Positions 6,637-11,705 of a stretch of 11,705 nucleotides of DNA are shown here, one piece after another. Source of the stretch: Actinomycetes bacterium (GTDB taxonomy: Bacteria > Actinomycetota > Acidimicrobiia > Acidimicrobiales > UBA8190). The notes beneath the pieces were generated by a model, which saw only the letters and a program-made list of their open reading frames with translations, had not been told where the DNA came from and did not search any database. How positions within the stretch are numbered: the stretch's first letter is position 1; the number at the start of each line of letters is the position of its first letter. The DNA is taken from the NCBI GenBank assembly GCA_021779775.1, contig JAJYAB010000013.1, positions 2,466 through 14,170 of the forward strand, read 5' to 3'. The position numbers and the translations under genes are program-made.

Positions 6637-7611
6637 GTGACGCTGGCGGGCCGGGTCCTGCGGGGGCTGGGGCCGCTGCACGAGCGCCTCCCCGTCTGGG
6701 TCGTGGTGGCAGCGGTGGTGGGCGTCGCCTTTCCCGGCGCGGCGCATGCCGGGCGCTGGGGGGTGCCGGTCATGCTGGGCGGCCAGGTGCTCGGTGTGGC
6801 GCTGACCTTGAAGGCCCGCCGGTTCCTCCGTGCGCTGCAGCGTCCCGGCGTGCTCCTGGGAGCGCTGGTGGTGCAGTGGGTCGTCCTTCCCCTCGCCGGC
6901 TACGGGCTGCTGGTCCTCCTGCACCACGACACGGTCGGGGTCGGTGCCCTGGTGACGGCGGCCTCGCCCGCCGAGATCACCAGCGCGCTCGTCGCGCTGC
7001 TCGCCGTGGGTGACGGAGCGCTGGCCGCCACCGTGATGGCCGCCTCGGTGGCGTCGTCCGCTGTGCTCACCCCGCTATGGGTGGCTGCGCTGCTCGGCTC
7101 GGGGCACCACGTCGACCGCGGGGGCCTGGTGGTCGAGCTTGCCCTGTCGGTCGCGCTGCCACTGGTGGCCGGGACGACGGTGCGCACCCGGTGGCCGGCA
7201 GTGGCCCGGCTCGATGCCCGATGGCTCGACCTGGCGGGCCTGTCCCTCGTGCTGGTGGTGTTCGTCGGGGCTGGCTCAGCCCGCCCGATGCTGAGCGGCC
7301 ACATGGTCGGACCTGCGGTGGCAGCGGCTGCCGCCCTGGTGGTGGTGGGTGCTCTCGTCGGTGGTGCCGTGGGCATGGCGGTTCCCGGGGGACGCCGTGC
7401 ACGGGTGGCGGTCGCCTTCCCCGTCGCTATGCGCGAGTTCGGCATCGCCACGGCGGTCCTCCTGGTGGTCGCCCCGGCCTCTGCCGGGTTTGCCGGCGTG
7501 TACGGCATCGTGCTGATGCTGGGAGCGACGGCCGCCGCCGGCGTGCTGCGGCGCTGGCAGCTCCCGGCCGGAGCGGACCGCGTCCCACATCAGCGGACCG
7601 ATACCACGTAG
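6637..7611 (+). CDS. Bile acid:sodium symporter (BASS/SBF) family transporter
   Basis: This 324-residue integral membrane protein has about nine hydrophobic helices. The most telling part is residues 109-153: ASPAEITSALVALL, then GDGALAATVMAASVASSAVLTPLW. This is the core pattern of BASS transporters, which carry organic anions, often with sodium. A late MREFGIATAVLLVV matches the family's second conserved region. The substrate cannot be told. The open frame reaches back to 6535, but that stretch reads as poly-Arg with no family similarity, so the GTG at 6637 is chosen; its ribosome-binding site is weak. The 156 bases before it hold two short direct repeats, GACGGCCTGAG (6479 and 6492) and CGGGAAGA (6546 and 6556). 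The 3' end overlaps the convergent gene by 22 bases. Confidence 0.8.
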   Translation: MTLAGRVLRGLGPLHERLPVWVVVAAVVGVAFPGAAHAGRWGVPVMLGGQVLGVALTLKARRFLRALQRPGVLLGALVVQWVVLPLAGYGLLVLLHHDTVGVGALVTAASPAEITSALVALLAVGDGALAATVMAASVASSAVLTPLWVAALLGSGHHVDRGGLVVELALSVALPLVAGTTVRTRWPAVARLDARWLDLAGLSLVLVVFVGAGSARPMLSGHMVGPAVAAAAALVVVGALVGGAVGMAVPGGRRARVAVAFPVAMREFGIATAVLLVVAPASAGFAGVYGIVLMLGATAAAGVLRRWQLPAGADRVPHQRTDTT

Positions 7612-8225
7612 GCGGCGGCCCGTCCCACCACCACCACCCCCAGCCCGATGCCGGCGAGCAGCGACAGGGCGAGGGCCACCCACCGAAACGTGGCCCCGGT
7701 AACGGCCCGGCGCGTGCGGCCCACCAGGTCGGCCGCCGTCAGCCGAGCCGCCTCCCCGGCGTGGCCGAGCACATGGATGGCGGTCGCCGCGAACCACACG
7801 ACGAAGCTGGCCTGGTGGAGGAACAGGACCGTGGCACGGTCGCTTCGTGGCACGTAGACGAGCGCCACCCCGCTGGCCAGTACGGCGACGGTGGTCGCGG
7901 CGACGACGGGACCGAGCAGGCGCAGGACGAGCGGCGGGGGTCCCTTCCTGCGGTAGTGCGGGTGACGGAGGTAGTAGCGGCCGAACCGGTAGACGGTGCT
8001 TCCCAGCTTGAGGGCGACCGGTGGTATCAGCATCATGCCGATGAAGACGTGCGGGCTGAGCAGCGCCCTGACCCGCAGGATGGTGAGGCCCTCCGCTGCG
8101 AGCAGCACGAACAGCACGGTGCCGGTGATCGCGGTGAGGCGCGCGTTGCCCTGCACGCCGCTGCGGTGCCGGTGCATCCCCCGCCCGCCGAGTGACGGCA
8201 GTGCTCTGGTGCGCGGATCATGCAT
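7590..8225 (-). CDS. Five-helix membrane protein, cytochrome b561-like (function unknown)
   Basis: The 211-residue product has five predicted membrane helices at about 30-50, 56-80, 100-124, 132-153 and 188-207. Histidines sit at matching depths in helices 2 and 4: His59 (LLSPHVFIG), His137 (LFLHQAS) and His151/His155 (IHVLGH). This resembles the paired histidines that hold heme in b-type cytochrome four-helix bundles, so a redox or heme-sensing role is possible but not shown. The start at 8225 is set by a perfect AAGGAGG (plus strand 8235-8241) nine bases upstream; it overlaps the kinase gene by 8 bases. Being third in the regulator-kinase operon, it may be an accessory or output of that system. 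I do not recognise a named family with confidence. Confidence 0.75.
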   Translation of the reverse strand: MHDPRTRALPSLGGRGMHRHRSGVQGNARLTAITGTVLFVLLAAEGLTILRVRALLSPHVFIGMMLIPPVALKLGSTVYRFGRYYLRHPHYRRKGPPPLVLRLLGPVVAATTVAVLASGVALVYVPRSDRATVLFLHQASFVVWFAATAIHVLGHAGEAARLTAADLVGRTRRAVTGATFRWVALALSLLAGIGLGVVVVGRAAAYVVSVR

Positions 8226-9519
8226 GGACGGCAGCCTCCTTCTGGTGGACATGGCTTACGGCGGCGGGCCACGACACCTCGAACCGGGCGCCACCCCCGG
8301 GCGCGTCGCCGACATGCCACCGGGCATGGGTCGACCGTACGACGGAGTCGGCGATGGCCAGTCCGAGGCCGGAGCCGCCCGGATCGTCGGTCGCCCGGTG
8401 GAACCGGTCGAAGAGCCGGTCCCGCTCCCCTGGGGGGATCCCTGGGCCGCTGTCCTCCACGCCGAGCACGGCACGTCCCTGCGCGCTCGCCACCTGCAGC
8501 CGTGCGGTGCCACCGGCGGGCGCGTAGCGGATGGCATTGTCCACCAGCACGCCCATGAGACGGTCGATCCACTCGGGCGGGGCCTGCAACGACACCGCCG
8601 CATCGGCCGGCTGGTCCACCGACAGCTGGATCTGCTTGGCAGTGGCGACGGGGGCGAAGCGCTCGGCGCACCGGTCGGCGAGCGCCCCCAGATCGACCGG
8701 CTCCGGCGGGGGCCCCGGAGGCTCGGCGTCGAAGCGTGCCAGGAAGAGCAGGTCGTCGACGATGCGATGCAGCCGCTTGCCCTCGCCGTCGATCCGGGCG
8801 AGGACGGCACGGTACTGCGCCGGCTGCCGCTCGCAGGAGAGCGCCAGGTCGACCTCGGCCCGCATGACGGCGAGCGGTGTGCGCAGCTCGTGTGAGGCGT
8901 CGGCGGTGAACTCGAGCTGCCGCTGCCGGGCCTGCTCCACCGGCGCCGAGGCACGCAGCCCGATGACGAGGGCGCTCAGGTACATGGCAGCCAGCAGCAG
9001 CGGGTCGGCGATCAGCTCGGATAGCAGCAGGTCGTTACGTGCCCGCTGCAGCTGGGCCAGGCTCTGCCCGGCGACCAGGATCCGGCCGCCGGGGACGACC
9101 AGGCGCTCGACGCGCAGCGTGGTGCCACCGAGGGGCACGTCCGTCGGGTGGCGGCGCCGGGCCGTGGCCGCGGCGAGGCGCGGGGTCGCCGGCGTCAACG
9201 GCCGCAGGGGGCCGTTCCCGGTCCGGAGCCAGACGAGGATCGGGGCATCGTCGAGATCGGCCGTCGGTGCCACCTCCGGGATCGTCCCCGTGCCGAGGTG
9301 GGCCACCAGCTGGAGGCGTTCGGCGAGGCGGCGGTTGGTGGACGCGCTCAGGTGATGGAACACGATCACGTCGAACACGCCAGCCACGGCGATCGAGAGC
9401 ACGGCGACGAGTGCGGTCGCTGTCAAAGCCACGCGGGACGCGTGGCGCAATGGCCGGCGCGAGCCACGGGGAGCGGGGCTGCGGCGGCCGGGCACGAGAA
9501 TGTGCCCCGCCGCCGTCAC
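8218..9519 (-). CDS. Membrane sensor histidine kinase of a two-component system
   Basis: This is a 433-residue sensor kinase. A hydrophobic segment at about 30-55 and another at 168-188 flank an extracytoplasmic region of about 110 residues with no recognised domain. The phosphorylated histidine is His210 in ADASHELRTPL. The ATP-binding part shows the N box (LVDNAIRYAP, Asn328), G1 (VEDSGPGIPP, about 354-363) and G2 (GSGLGLAIA, 382-390). Only about 12 residues separate the second helix from the dimerisation helix, so a normal HAMP linker appears to be missing. The GTG start at 9519 lies in the last copy of a 17-bp repeat. A GTG at 9495 is an alternative. It follows the response regulator gene, its evident partner. 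The signal is unknown. Confidence 0.93.
   Translation of the reverse strand: MTAAGHILVPGRRSPAPRGSRRPLRHASRVALTATALVAVLSIAVAGVFDVIVFHHLSASTNRRLAERLQLVAHLGTGTIPEVAPTADLDDAPILVWLRTGNGPLRPLTPATPRLAAATARRRHPTDVPLGGTTLRVERLVVPGGRILVAGQSLAQLQRARNDLLLSELIADPLLLAAMYLSALVIGLRASAPVEQARQRQLEFTADASHELRTPLAVMRAEVDLALSCERQPAQYRAVLARIDGEGKRLHRIVDDLLFLARFDAEPPGPPPEPVDLGALADRCAERFAPVATAKQIQLSVDQPADAAVSLQAPPEWIDRLMGVLVDNAIRYAPAGGTARLQVASAQGRAVLGVEDSGPGIPPGERDRLFDRFHRATDDPGGSGLGLAIADSVVRSTHARWHVGDAPGGGARFEVSWPAAVSHVHQKEAAVHA
8235..8241 (-). promoter_or_regulatory. Strong ribosome-binding site inside the kinase 3' end
   Basis: On the minus strand AAGGAGG lies nine bases before the ATG at 8225, within the codons for the last residues of the histidine kinase. 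It decides the start of the membrane protein over the open frame back to 8252, and shows that this gene is translated from the kinase message. Confidence 0.8.
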
Positions 9520-9607
9520 TGTTTCGCCGCCGTCACTGTTTCGCCGCCGTCACTGTTTCGCCGCCGTCACTGTTTCGCCGCCGTCACTGTTTCGCCGCCG
9601 TCACTGT
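9508..9607 (-). repeat. 17-bp tandem repeat carrying a chain of GTGA-overlapping mini-ORFs
   Basis: Five identical full units (plus strand gtcactgtttcgccgcc, starting at 9515, 9532, 9549, 9566 and 9583) are flanked by partial units on both sides. On the transcribed minus strand each unit is GTGACGGCGGCGAAACA. GTG codons begin at 9604, 9587, 9570, 9553, 9536 and 9519. From each of the first five the frame reads Met-Thr-Ala-Ala-Lys-Gln and then TGA, and that TGA overlaps the next GTG as GTGA. The first GTG overlaps the regulator's stop codon and the last is the kinase start. Ribosomes could thus pass between the genes by repeated stop/restart. GGCGG seven bases before each internal GTG is only a weak ribosome-binding match. 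The repeat is certain; translation of the mini-ORFs is inference. Confidence 0.9.
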
Positions 9608-10269
9608 GGCGCCATGCGGTAGCCGACCCCGCGGATGGTGTCGATCCTGGTTCCCGAGCCGGCCAGCTTCGCCCGGATGCGCGCCACGTGCACGTCGATG
9701 GTGTTGGAGCCGACCGCGTCCGCTTCGTTGTCCCAGACCTGGATGGCGATGGTGCGGCGGTCGACGACGCCGGGCGCCCTCCGCAGGAGCAGCTCTACGA
9801 TGGCCAGCTCGGTGGCGGTGACCACCACCGGGCGACCCGACTCGGTCAGGACCCGGCTCACTGGATCGAGCTCCACGGTGCCGCAGGCCAGCGTCGGTCG
9901 GGTGGTGGCCGCCGGCCTGCGGAGCAGGGCGCGCAGGCGGGCCAGCAGCTCGTCGAACGAGAATGGCTTCACCAGATAGTCGTCGGCTCCCGCGTCGAGC
10001 CCGGCGACCCGATCAGCGGTGGAGTCCCGGGCTGTCAGCATGAGCACCGGTGCGTCGACGCCGCGGGAGCGCGCCGCCAACAGCACGTCGACGCCGGAGC
10101 GCTCCGGCATCCTCCAGTCGAGGACGACCGCCGCATAGTCGTAGGCCCGCAGGTGGTTTTCCGCGGCCCGGCCGTCGGCAACGGCATCGACGACGTATCC
10201 CTGCTCGCGTAGTCCGCGCTCGAGCACGTCACGCAGGCCCGGGTCGTCTTCGGCTACCAGGATTCGCAC
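9601..10269 (-). CDS. OmpR/PhoB-family DNA-binding response regulator
   Basis: This is a 222-residue two-component regulator. The receiver domain (1-115) has the acidic pocket Glu7-Asp8-Asp9, the phosphoacceptor Asp51 (VVLDWRMP), a Thr/Ala switch in MLTARDS and the conserved Lys in DDYLVKPFSF. The C-terminal winged helix (about 125-220) shows LDPVSRVLTESGRPVVVTATELAIVELL-type strands and helices and ends in TIDVHVARIRAKL...IRGVGYRM, typical of OmpR/PhoB proteins that bind direct repeats. The GTG start at 10269 is preceded by GGAG with five bases between. A pair of 11-bp-spaced direct repeats upstream may be its own binding site. It is the first gene of the operon with the kinase and the histidine-rich membrane protein. 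Target genes are unknown. Confidence 0.96.
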   Translation of the reverse strand: MRILVAEDDPGLRDVLERGLREQGYVVDAVADGRAAENHLRAYDYAAVVLDWRMPERSGVDVLLAARSRGVDAPVLMLTARDSTADRVAGLDAGADDYLVKPFSFDELLARLRALLRRPAATTRPTLACGTVELDPVSRVLTESGRPVVVTATELAIVELLLRRAPGVVDRRTIAIQVWDNEADAVGSNTIDVHVARIRAKLAGSGTRIDTIRGVGYRMAPQ

Positions 10270-10278
10270 GGCGGCTCC

Positions 10279-10311
10279 GTTCTACGCTCCGAAGATGAAG
10301 ACCGGATGAAG
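10279..10311 (-). promoter_or_regulatory. Candidate autoregulatory promoter: 11-bp-spaced direct repeats and -10 box
   Basis: On the minus strand CTTCATC occurs twice (plus 10305-10311 and 10294-10300), exactly 11 bases apart, about one DNA turn. This is the arrangement bound by OmpR/PhoB dimers. Nine bases further downstream is TAGAAC (plus 10279-10284), a possible -10, and no -35 is visible, as expected for an activated promoter. The TAGAAC lies nine bases before the GTG, so the leader would be very short. Binding is inferred. Confidence 0.4.
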
Positions 10312-10331
10312 CGCCGCCCGTTCTTCGCCGC

Positions 10332-10394
10332 AGCCCGGAGCCCGGAGCCCGGAGCCCGGAGCCCGGAGCCCGGAGCCCGGAGCCCGGAGCCCGG
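10332..10394. repeat. 7-bp tandem repeat, nine perfect copies
   Basis: agcccgg is repeated nine times without a mismatch, from 10332 to 10394. It lies about 60-125 bases upstream of the response regulator start, just behind the candidate operator. A seven-base unit cannot hold a reading frame, so it is non-coding. Such perfect short arrays usually vary in copy number. Confidence 0.97.
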
Positions 10395-10630
10395 GCAGGT
10401 CGGCGGCAGGTTCATGCGCCTTCATGGTCGCGCGTCGCTCCACCGGCTCGTCGCCGGTGCTGCCATCCCTGTTGACCCAGTGGCCAGTGCCCGGAGCGCC
10501 CAGATCGACGGGGTGCCCGGCGTGCGTGTTCTGCGGACCTACACGGCCCGGCCTACGTGGCGTCGTTGCAGGGAGCGCTCGACGCGCTGAAGCGTTGACG
10601 CCCCGACTGCCGGCCAGGCCGGTACTGTCG
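10395..10630. other. Intergenic stretch, possible gene remnant
   Basis: With the operator and the 7-bp array this belongs to a 391-base gap without a supported gene (10270-10660). Two plus-strand frames have protein-like pieces that do not join: one around 10436-10545 and another ending at 10596-10598 that reads ADLHGPAYVASLQGALDALKR before TGA. They could be the two halves of a decayed, frameshifted gene, but I recognise no family and chance is possible. TTGACG (10595-10600) and TACTGT (10623-10628) could serve as promoter elements for the tRNA, although the 22-base spacing is long. Confidence 0.3.
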
Positions 10631-10663
10631 CGCAGCGGCGGCCCGCTGCGGGCCGCCGCTGCG
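10631..10663 (+). other. 14-bp perfect hairpin running into the tRNA-Leu 5' end
   Basis: The arms 10631-10644 and 10650-10663 are perfectly complementary over 14 pairs, mostly G-C, with a 5-base loop (gctgc). The last three bases of the 3' arm are the first three bases of the mature tRNA. There is no T tract, so it is not an ordinary intrinsic terminator. In the precursor it would compete with the acceptor stem or shape the 5' leader for RNase P. The structure is visible; a role is inferred. Confidence 0.7.
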
Positions 10664-10742
10664 GGCGTGGCGGAACAGGTAGACGCGCCGGGTTTAGGTC
10701 CCGGTCCCTTCGGGGGTGGAGGTTCGAGTCCTCTCGCCCGCA
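10661..10742 (+). tRNA. tRNA-Leu (anticodon UAG)
   Basis: The sequence folds as a class II tRNA. The 7-bp acceptor stem is GCGGGCG/CGCCCGC, the D stem GCG/CGC, the anticodon stem CCGGG/CCCGG with loop TTTAGGT (anticodon TAG). A long variable arm contains the CCCTTCGGGG hairpin, and the T arm is GGAGG-TTCGAGT-CCTCT. The discriminator base is A at 10742, as leucine tRNAs require. The following bases are CCC, so the 3' CCA is not encoded and must be added. It reads CUA and probably other CUN codons. Confidence 0.96.
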
Positions 10743-10774
10743 CCCGCACGATCCGAGCGCTCTCCGTCCCGGAG

Positions 10775-10780
10775 TAGCCT
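10775..10780 (+). promoter_or_regulatory. -10-like hexamer for leaderless clpP
   Basis: TAGCCT is followed by seven bases and then the ATG at 10788. The gTAGCCT string is identical to that before murI. It supports 10788 as the clpP start and a transcript that begins at the initiation codon, although readthrough from the tRNA promoter is also possible. Confidence 0.45.
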
Positions 10781-10787
10781 CGGTGCC

Positions 10788-11483
10788 ATGGTCTGCGAAC
10801 CCGACGTCAAGCGGCCGGCCTCTGCCGCCTCCGCCTCATCCGCCTCCGCCACCAGTGGCAGGGCCGGCTCCGCCGCTGCCGAGCGCCCGGCGCTGGCGAT
10901 GCGGAACGCGTCACTGGCGGACGGGGCCTCGCTGGACGTGTTCCAGCGGCTGCTGAAGGAGCGCATCATCTTCCTCGGGAGCGCCATCGACGAGACGGTG
11001 GCCAACCTGGTGTGCTCACAGCTGCTGCTGCTCGCAGCCGAGGACCATGAGCGTGACATCGCCCTCTACATCAACTCTCCCGGCGGTTCGGTCACCGACG
11101 GTCTCGCCATCTACGACACGATGCAGTACGTCAGCTGCGACGTGGCCACCATCTGCGTCGGGCTTGCAGCATCCATGGGGCAGTTCCTGCTCTGCGCCGG
11201 CACACCGGGCAAGCGGTTCGCCCTGCCGCACAGCCGCATCCTGATGCACCAGCCTTCTGGTCAGATGCAGGGGCAGGCGACCGACATCGCCATCCAGGCA
11301 GAGCAGATCGTCTACCTGAAGCGGATGATGGCCGAGCGGATCGCCTTCCACACCGGGCAGCCGATCGAGCGGATCGAGACCGATTCGGACCGCGACCGCT
11401 GGTTCACTGCGGTCGAGGCGAAGGACTACGGCTTTATCGACGCCGTGATCGAGAGCTCGGTCGCCCAGACCGCACGCGCCTGA
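10788..11483 (+). CDS. clpP: ATP-dependent Clp protease proteolytic subunit ClpP
   Basis: ClpP forms the barrel-shaped peptidase that degrades proteins fed by Clp ATPases. The catalytic triad is Ser129 (GLAASMGQ), His154 (ILMHQPSG) and Asp203 (DRDRWF), with spacings of 25 and 49 residues as in Escherichia coli ClpP. YINSPGGSVTDGLAIYDTMQ and YGFIDAVI are also typical. From the ATG at 10788 the product is 231 residues, with about 37 extra Ala/Ser-rich residues at the N-terminus. Starting at the ATG at 10899 gives 194, closer to the family, but there is no ribosome-binding site there. The usual N-terminal VPxVIEQTxxGE motif of the axial pore loop is absent. Actinobacteria commonly have two clpP genes; this may be one of a pair. 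Confidence 0.94.
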   Translation: MVCEPDVKRPASAASASSASATSGRAGSAAAERPALAMRNASLADGASLDVFQRLLKERIIFLGSAIDETVANLVCSQLLLLAAEDHERDIALYINSPGGSVTDGLAIYDTMQYVSCDVATICVGLAASMGQFLLCAGTPGKRFALPHSRILMHQPSGQMQGQATDIAIQAEQIVYLKRMMAERIAFHTGQPIERIETDSDRDRWFTAVEAKDYGFIDAVIESSVAQTARA

Positions 11484-11534
11484 CCCGGGACGCGGGCCGA
11501 CGGCGCGGGCGGGTGGCGAGGAGCTGAGCAGCTG

Positions 11535-11705
11535 ATGACGGACCTCGATACCGGGACCCAGAGCGACCCTGCACCGGCGGGCCCGGCGGCCCGGATGACT
11601 GGGACGACGGCTGCCACAGCCGAACGCACGGACGAAGCGCGTGCGGTGCTCGCCGAGCGTGCGGCAGCAGCAGCGGCCCCCGTGCCCAAGACCACCCGGG
11701 TGGTG
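11535..11705 (+). CDS. Unrecognised Ala-rich protein, 5' part only
   Basis: An open frame from the ATG at 11535 runs 57 codons to the window edge. A GAGGAG at 11518-11523 lies 11 bases before it, a slightly long but acceptable ribosome-binding distance. The visible residues are rich in Ala, Thr and Pro (TDLDTGTQSDPAPAG at the start, an Ala run near residue 45, then PVPKTTRVV), so it looks like a disordered N-terminal extension ahead of a domain not yet seen. It lies 51 bases after clpP on the same strand, so it may belong to the same operon. A second ClpP with an Ala-rich lead, or a Clp-linked factor, is possible but unsupported. Confidence 0.5.
   Translation, partial: MTDLDTGTQSDPAPAGPAARMTGTTAATAERTDEARAVLAERAAAAAAPVPKTTRVV

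Noticed and set aside
9508..9607. CRISPR array
   Set aside because: The units are directly adjacent 17-mers without spacers and there are no cas genes, so it is a plain tandem repeat.
9148..10212. 354-codon plus-strand frame across the kinase/regulator junction
   Set aside because: It is antisense to two genes with complete motifs, and its repetitive peptide comes only from translating the 17-bp array in a three-unit cycle.
10282..10749. 155-codon minus-strand frame covering the tRNA and the 7-bp array
   Set aside because: It is antisense to the tRNA and its repeats come from the 7-bp array. There is no family resemblance; high GC alone keeps such frames open.
10716..10787. Upstream in-frame extension of ClpP
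   Set aside because: It would begin inside the tRNA-Leu gene. The ATG at 10788 has a -10-like hexamer seven bases before it.
11486..11534. Terminator after clpP
   Set aside because: Only GC-rich sequence and a 4-bp AGCT/AGCT hairpin are present, with no T tract, so a terminator cannot be supported.

Overview
The window is very GC-rich, densely packed, and carries gene content and order typical of Actinomycetota. The run mec-cysO-cysM-murI-(MBL hydrolase)-rph-rdgB follows the order known from Mycobacterium tuberculosis Rv1334-Rv1341. The differences are that the rhomboid gene (Rv1337 in M. tuberculosis, between cysM and murI) here lies after rdgB, and smpB sits divergently upstream. The proteins look well diverged from mycobacteria, so a deep-branching actinobacterium (for example Acidimicrobiia) is my inference, not something the sequence proves.

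Layout. Bases 1-442 (minus): 5' part of smpB. Bases 565-2301 (plus): the sulfur-carrier cysteine module, made of the JAMM hydrolase Mec, the ubiquitin-like carrier CysO ending in Gly-Gly, and the PLP cysteine synthase CysM. Bases 2385-5459 (plus): murI, a metallo-beta-lactamase-fold hydrolase, rph and rdgB, joined at each junction by a 4-base ATGA stop/start overlap. Bases 5551-6480 (plus): a rhomboid protease with an N-terminal zinc-finger-like domain. Bases 6637-7611 (plus): a BASS-type transporter, overlapping tail-to-tail with the end of a minus-strand operon. That operon (10269 down to 7590) encodes an OmpR-type response regulator, a histidine kinase and a five-helix membrane protein with histidines placed like heme ligands. 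Bases 10661-10742: tRNA-Leu(UAG). Bases 10788-11483: clpP. Base 11535 to the end: start of an unrecognised Ala-rich protein.

The most unusual structure is a 17-bp tandem repeat (9508-9607) between the response regulator and the kinase. Read in the direction of transcription, every unit has a GTGA junction. The regulator stop codon overlaps a GTG, which opens a six-codon mini-ORF whose stop overlaps the next GTG, and so on through five mini-ORFs until the last GTG is the kinase start. This would be a relay of coupled stop/start overlaps linking the two signalling genes.

Three further tandem repeats with unrelated units occur: 15 bp in the 3' end of murI, 18 bp in the rhomboid linker, and 7 bp in nine copies upstream of the response regulator. 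Several operon heads (smpB, mec, murI, clpP) have a TANNNT -10-like hexamer 6-8 bases before the start codon, which is the geometry of leaderless transcripts. No insertion sequence, CRISPR array or prophage was seen.
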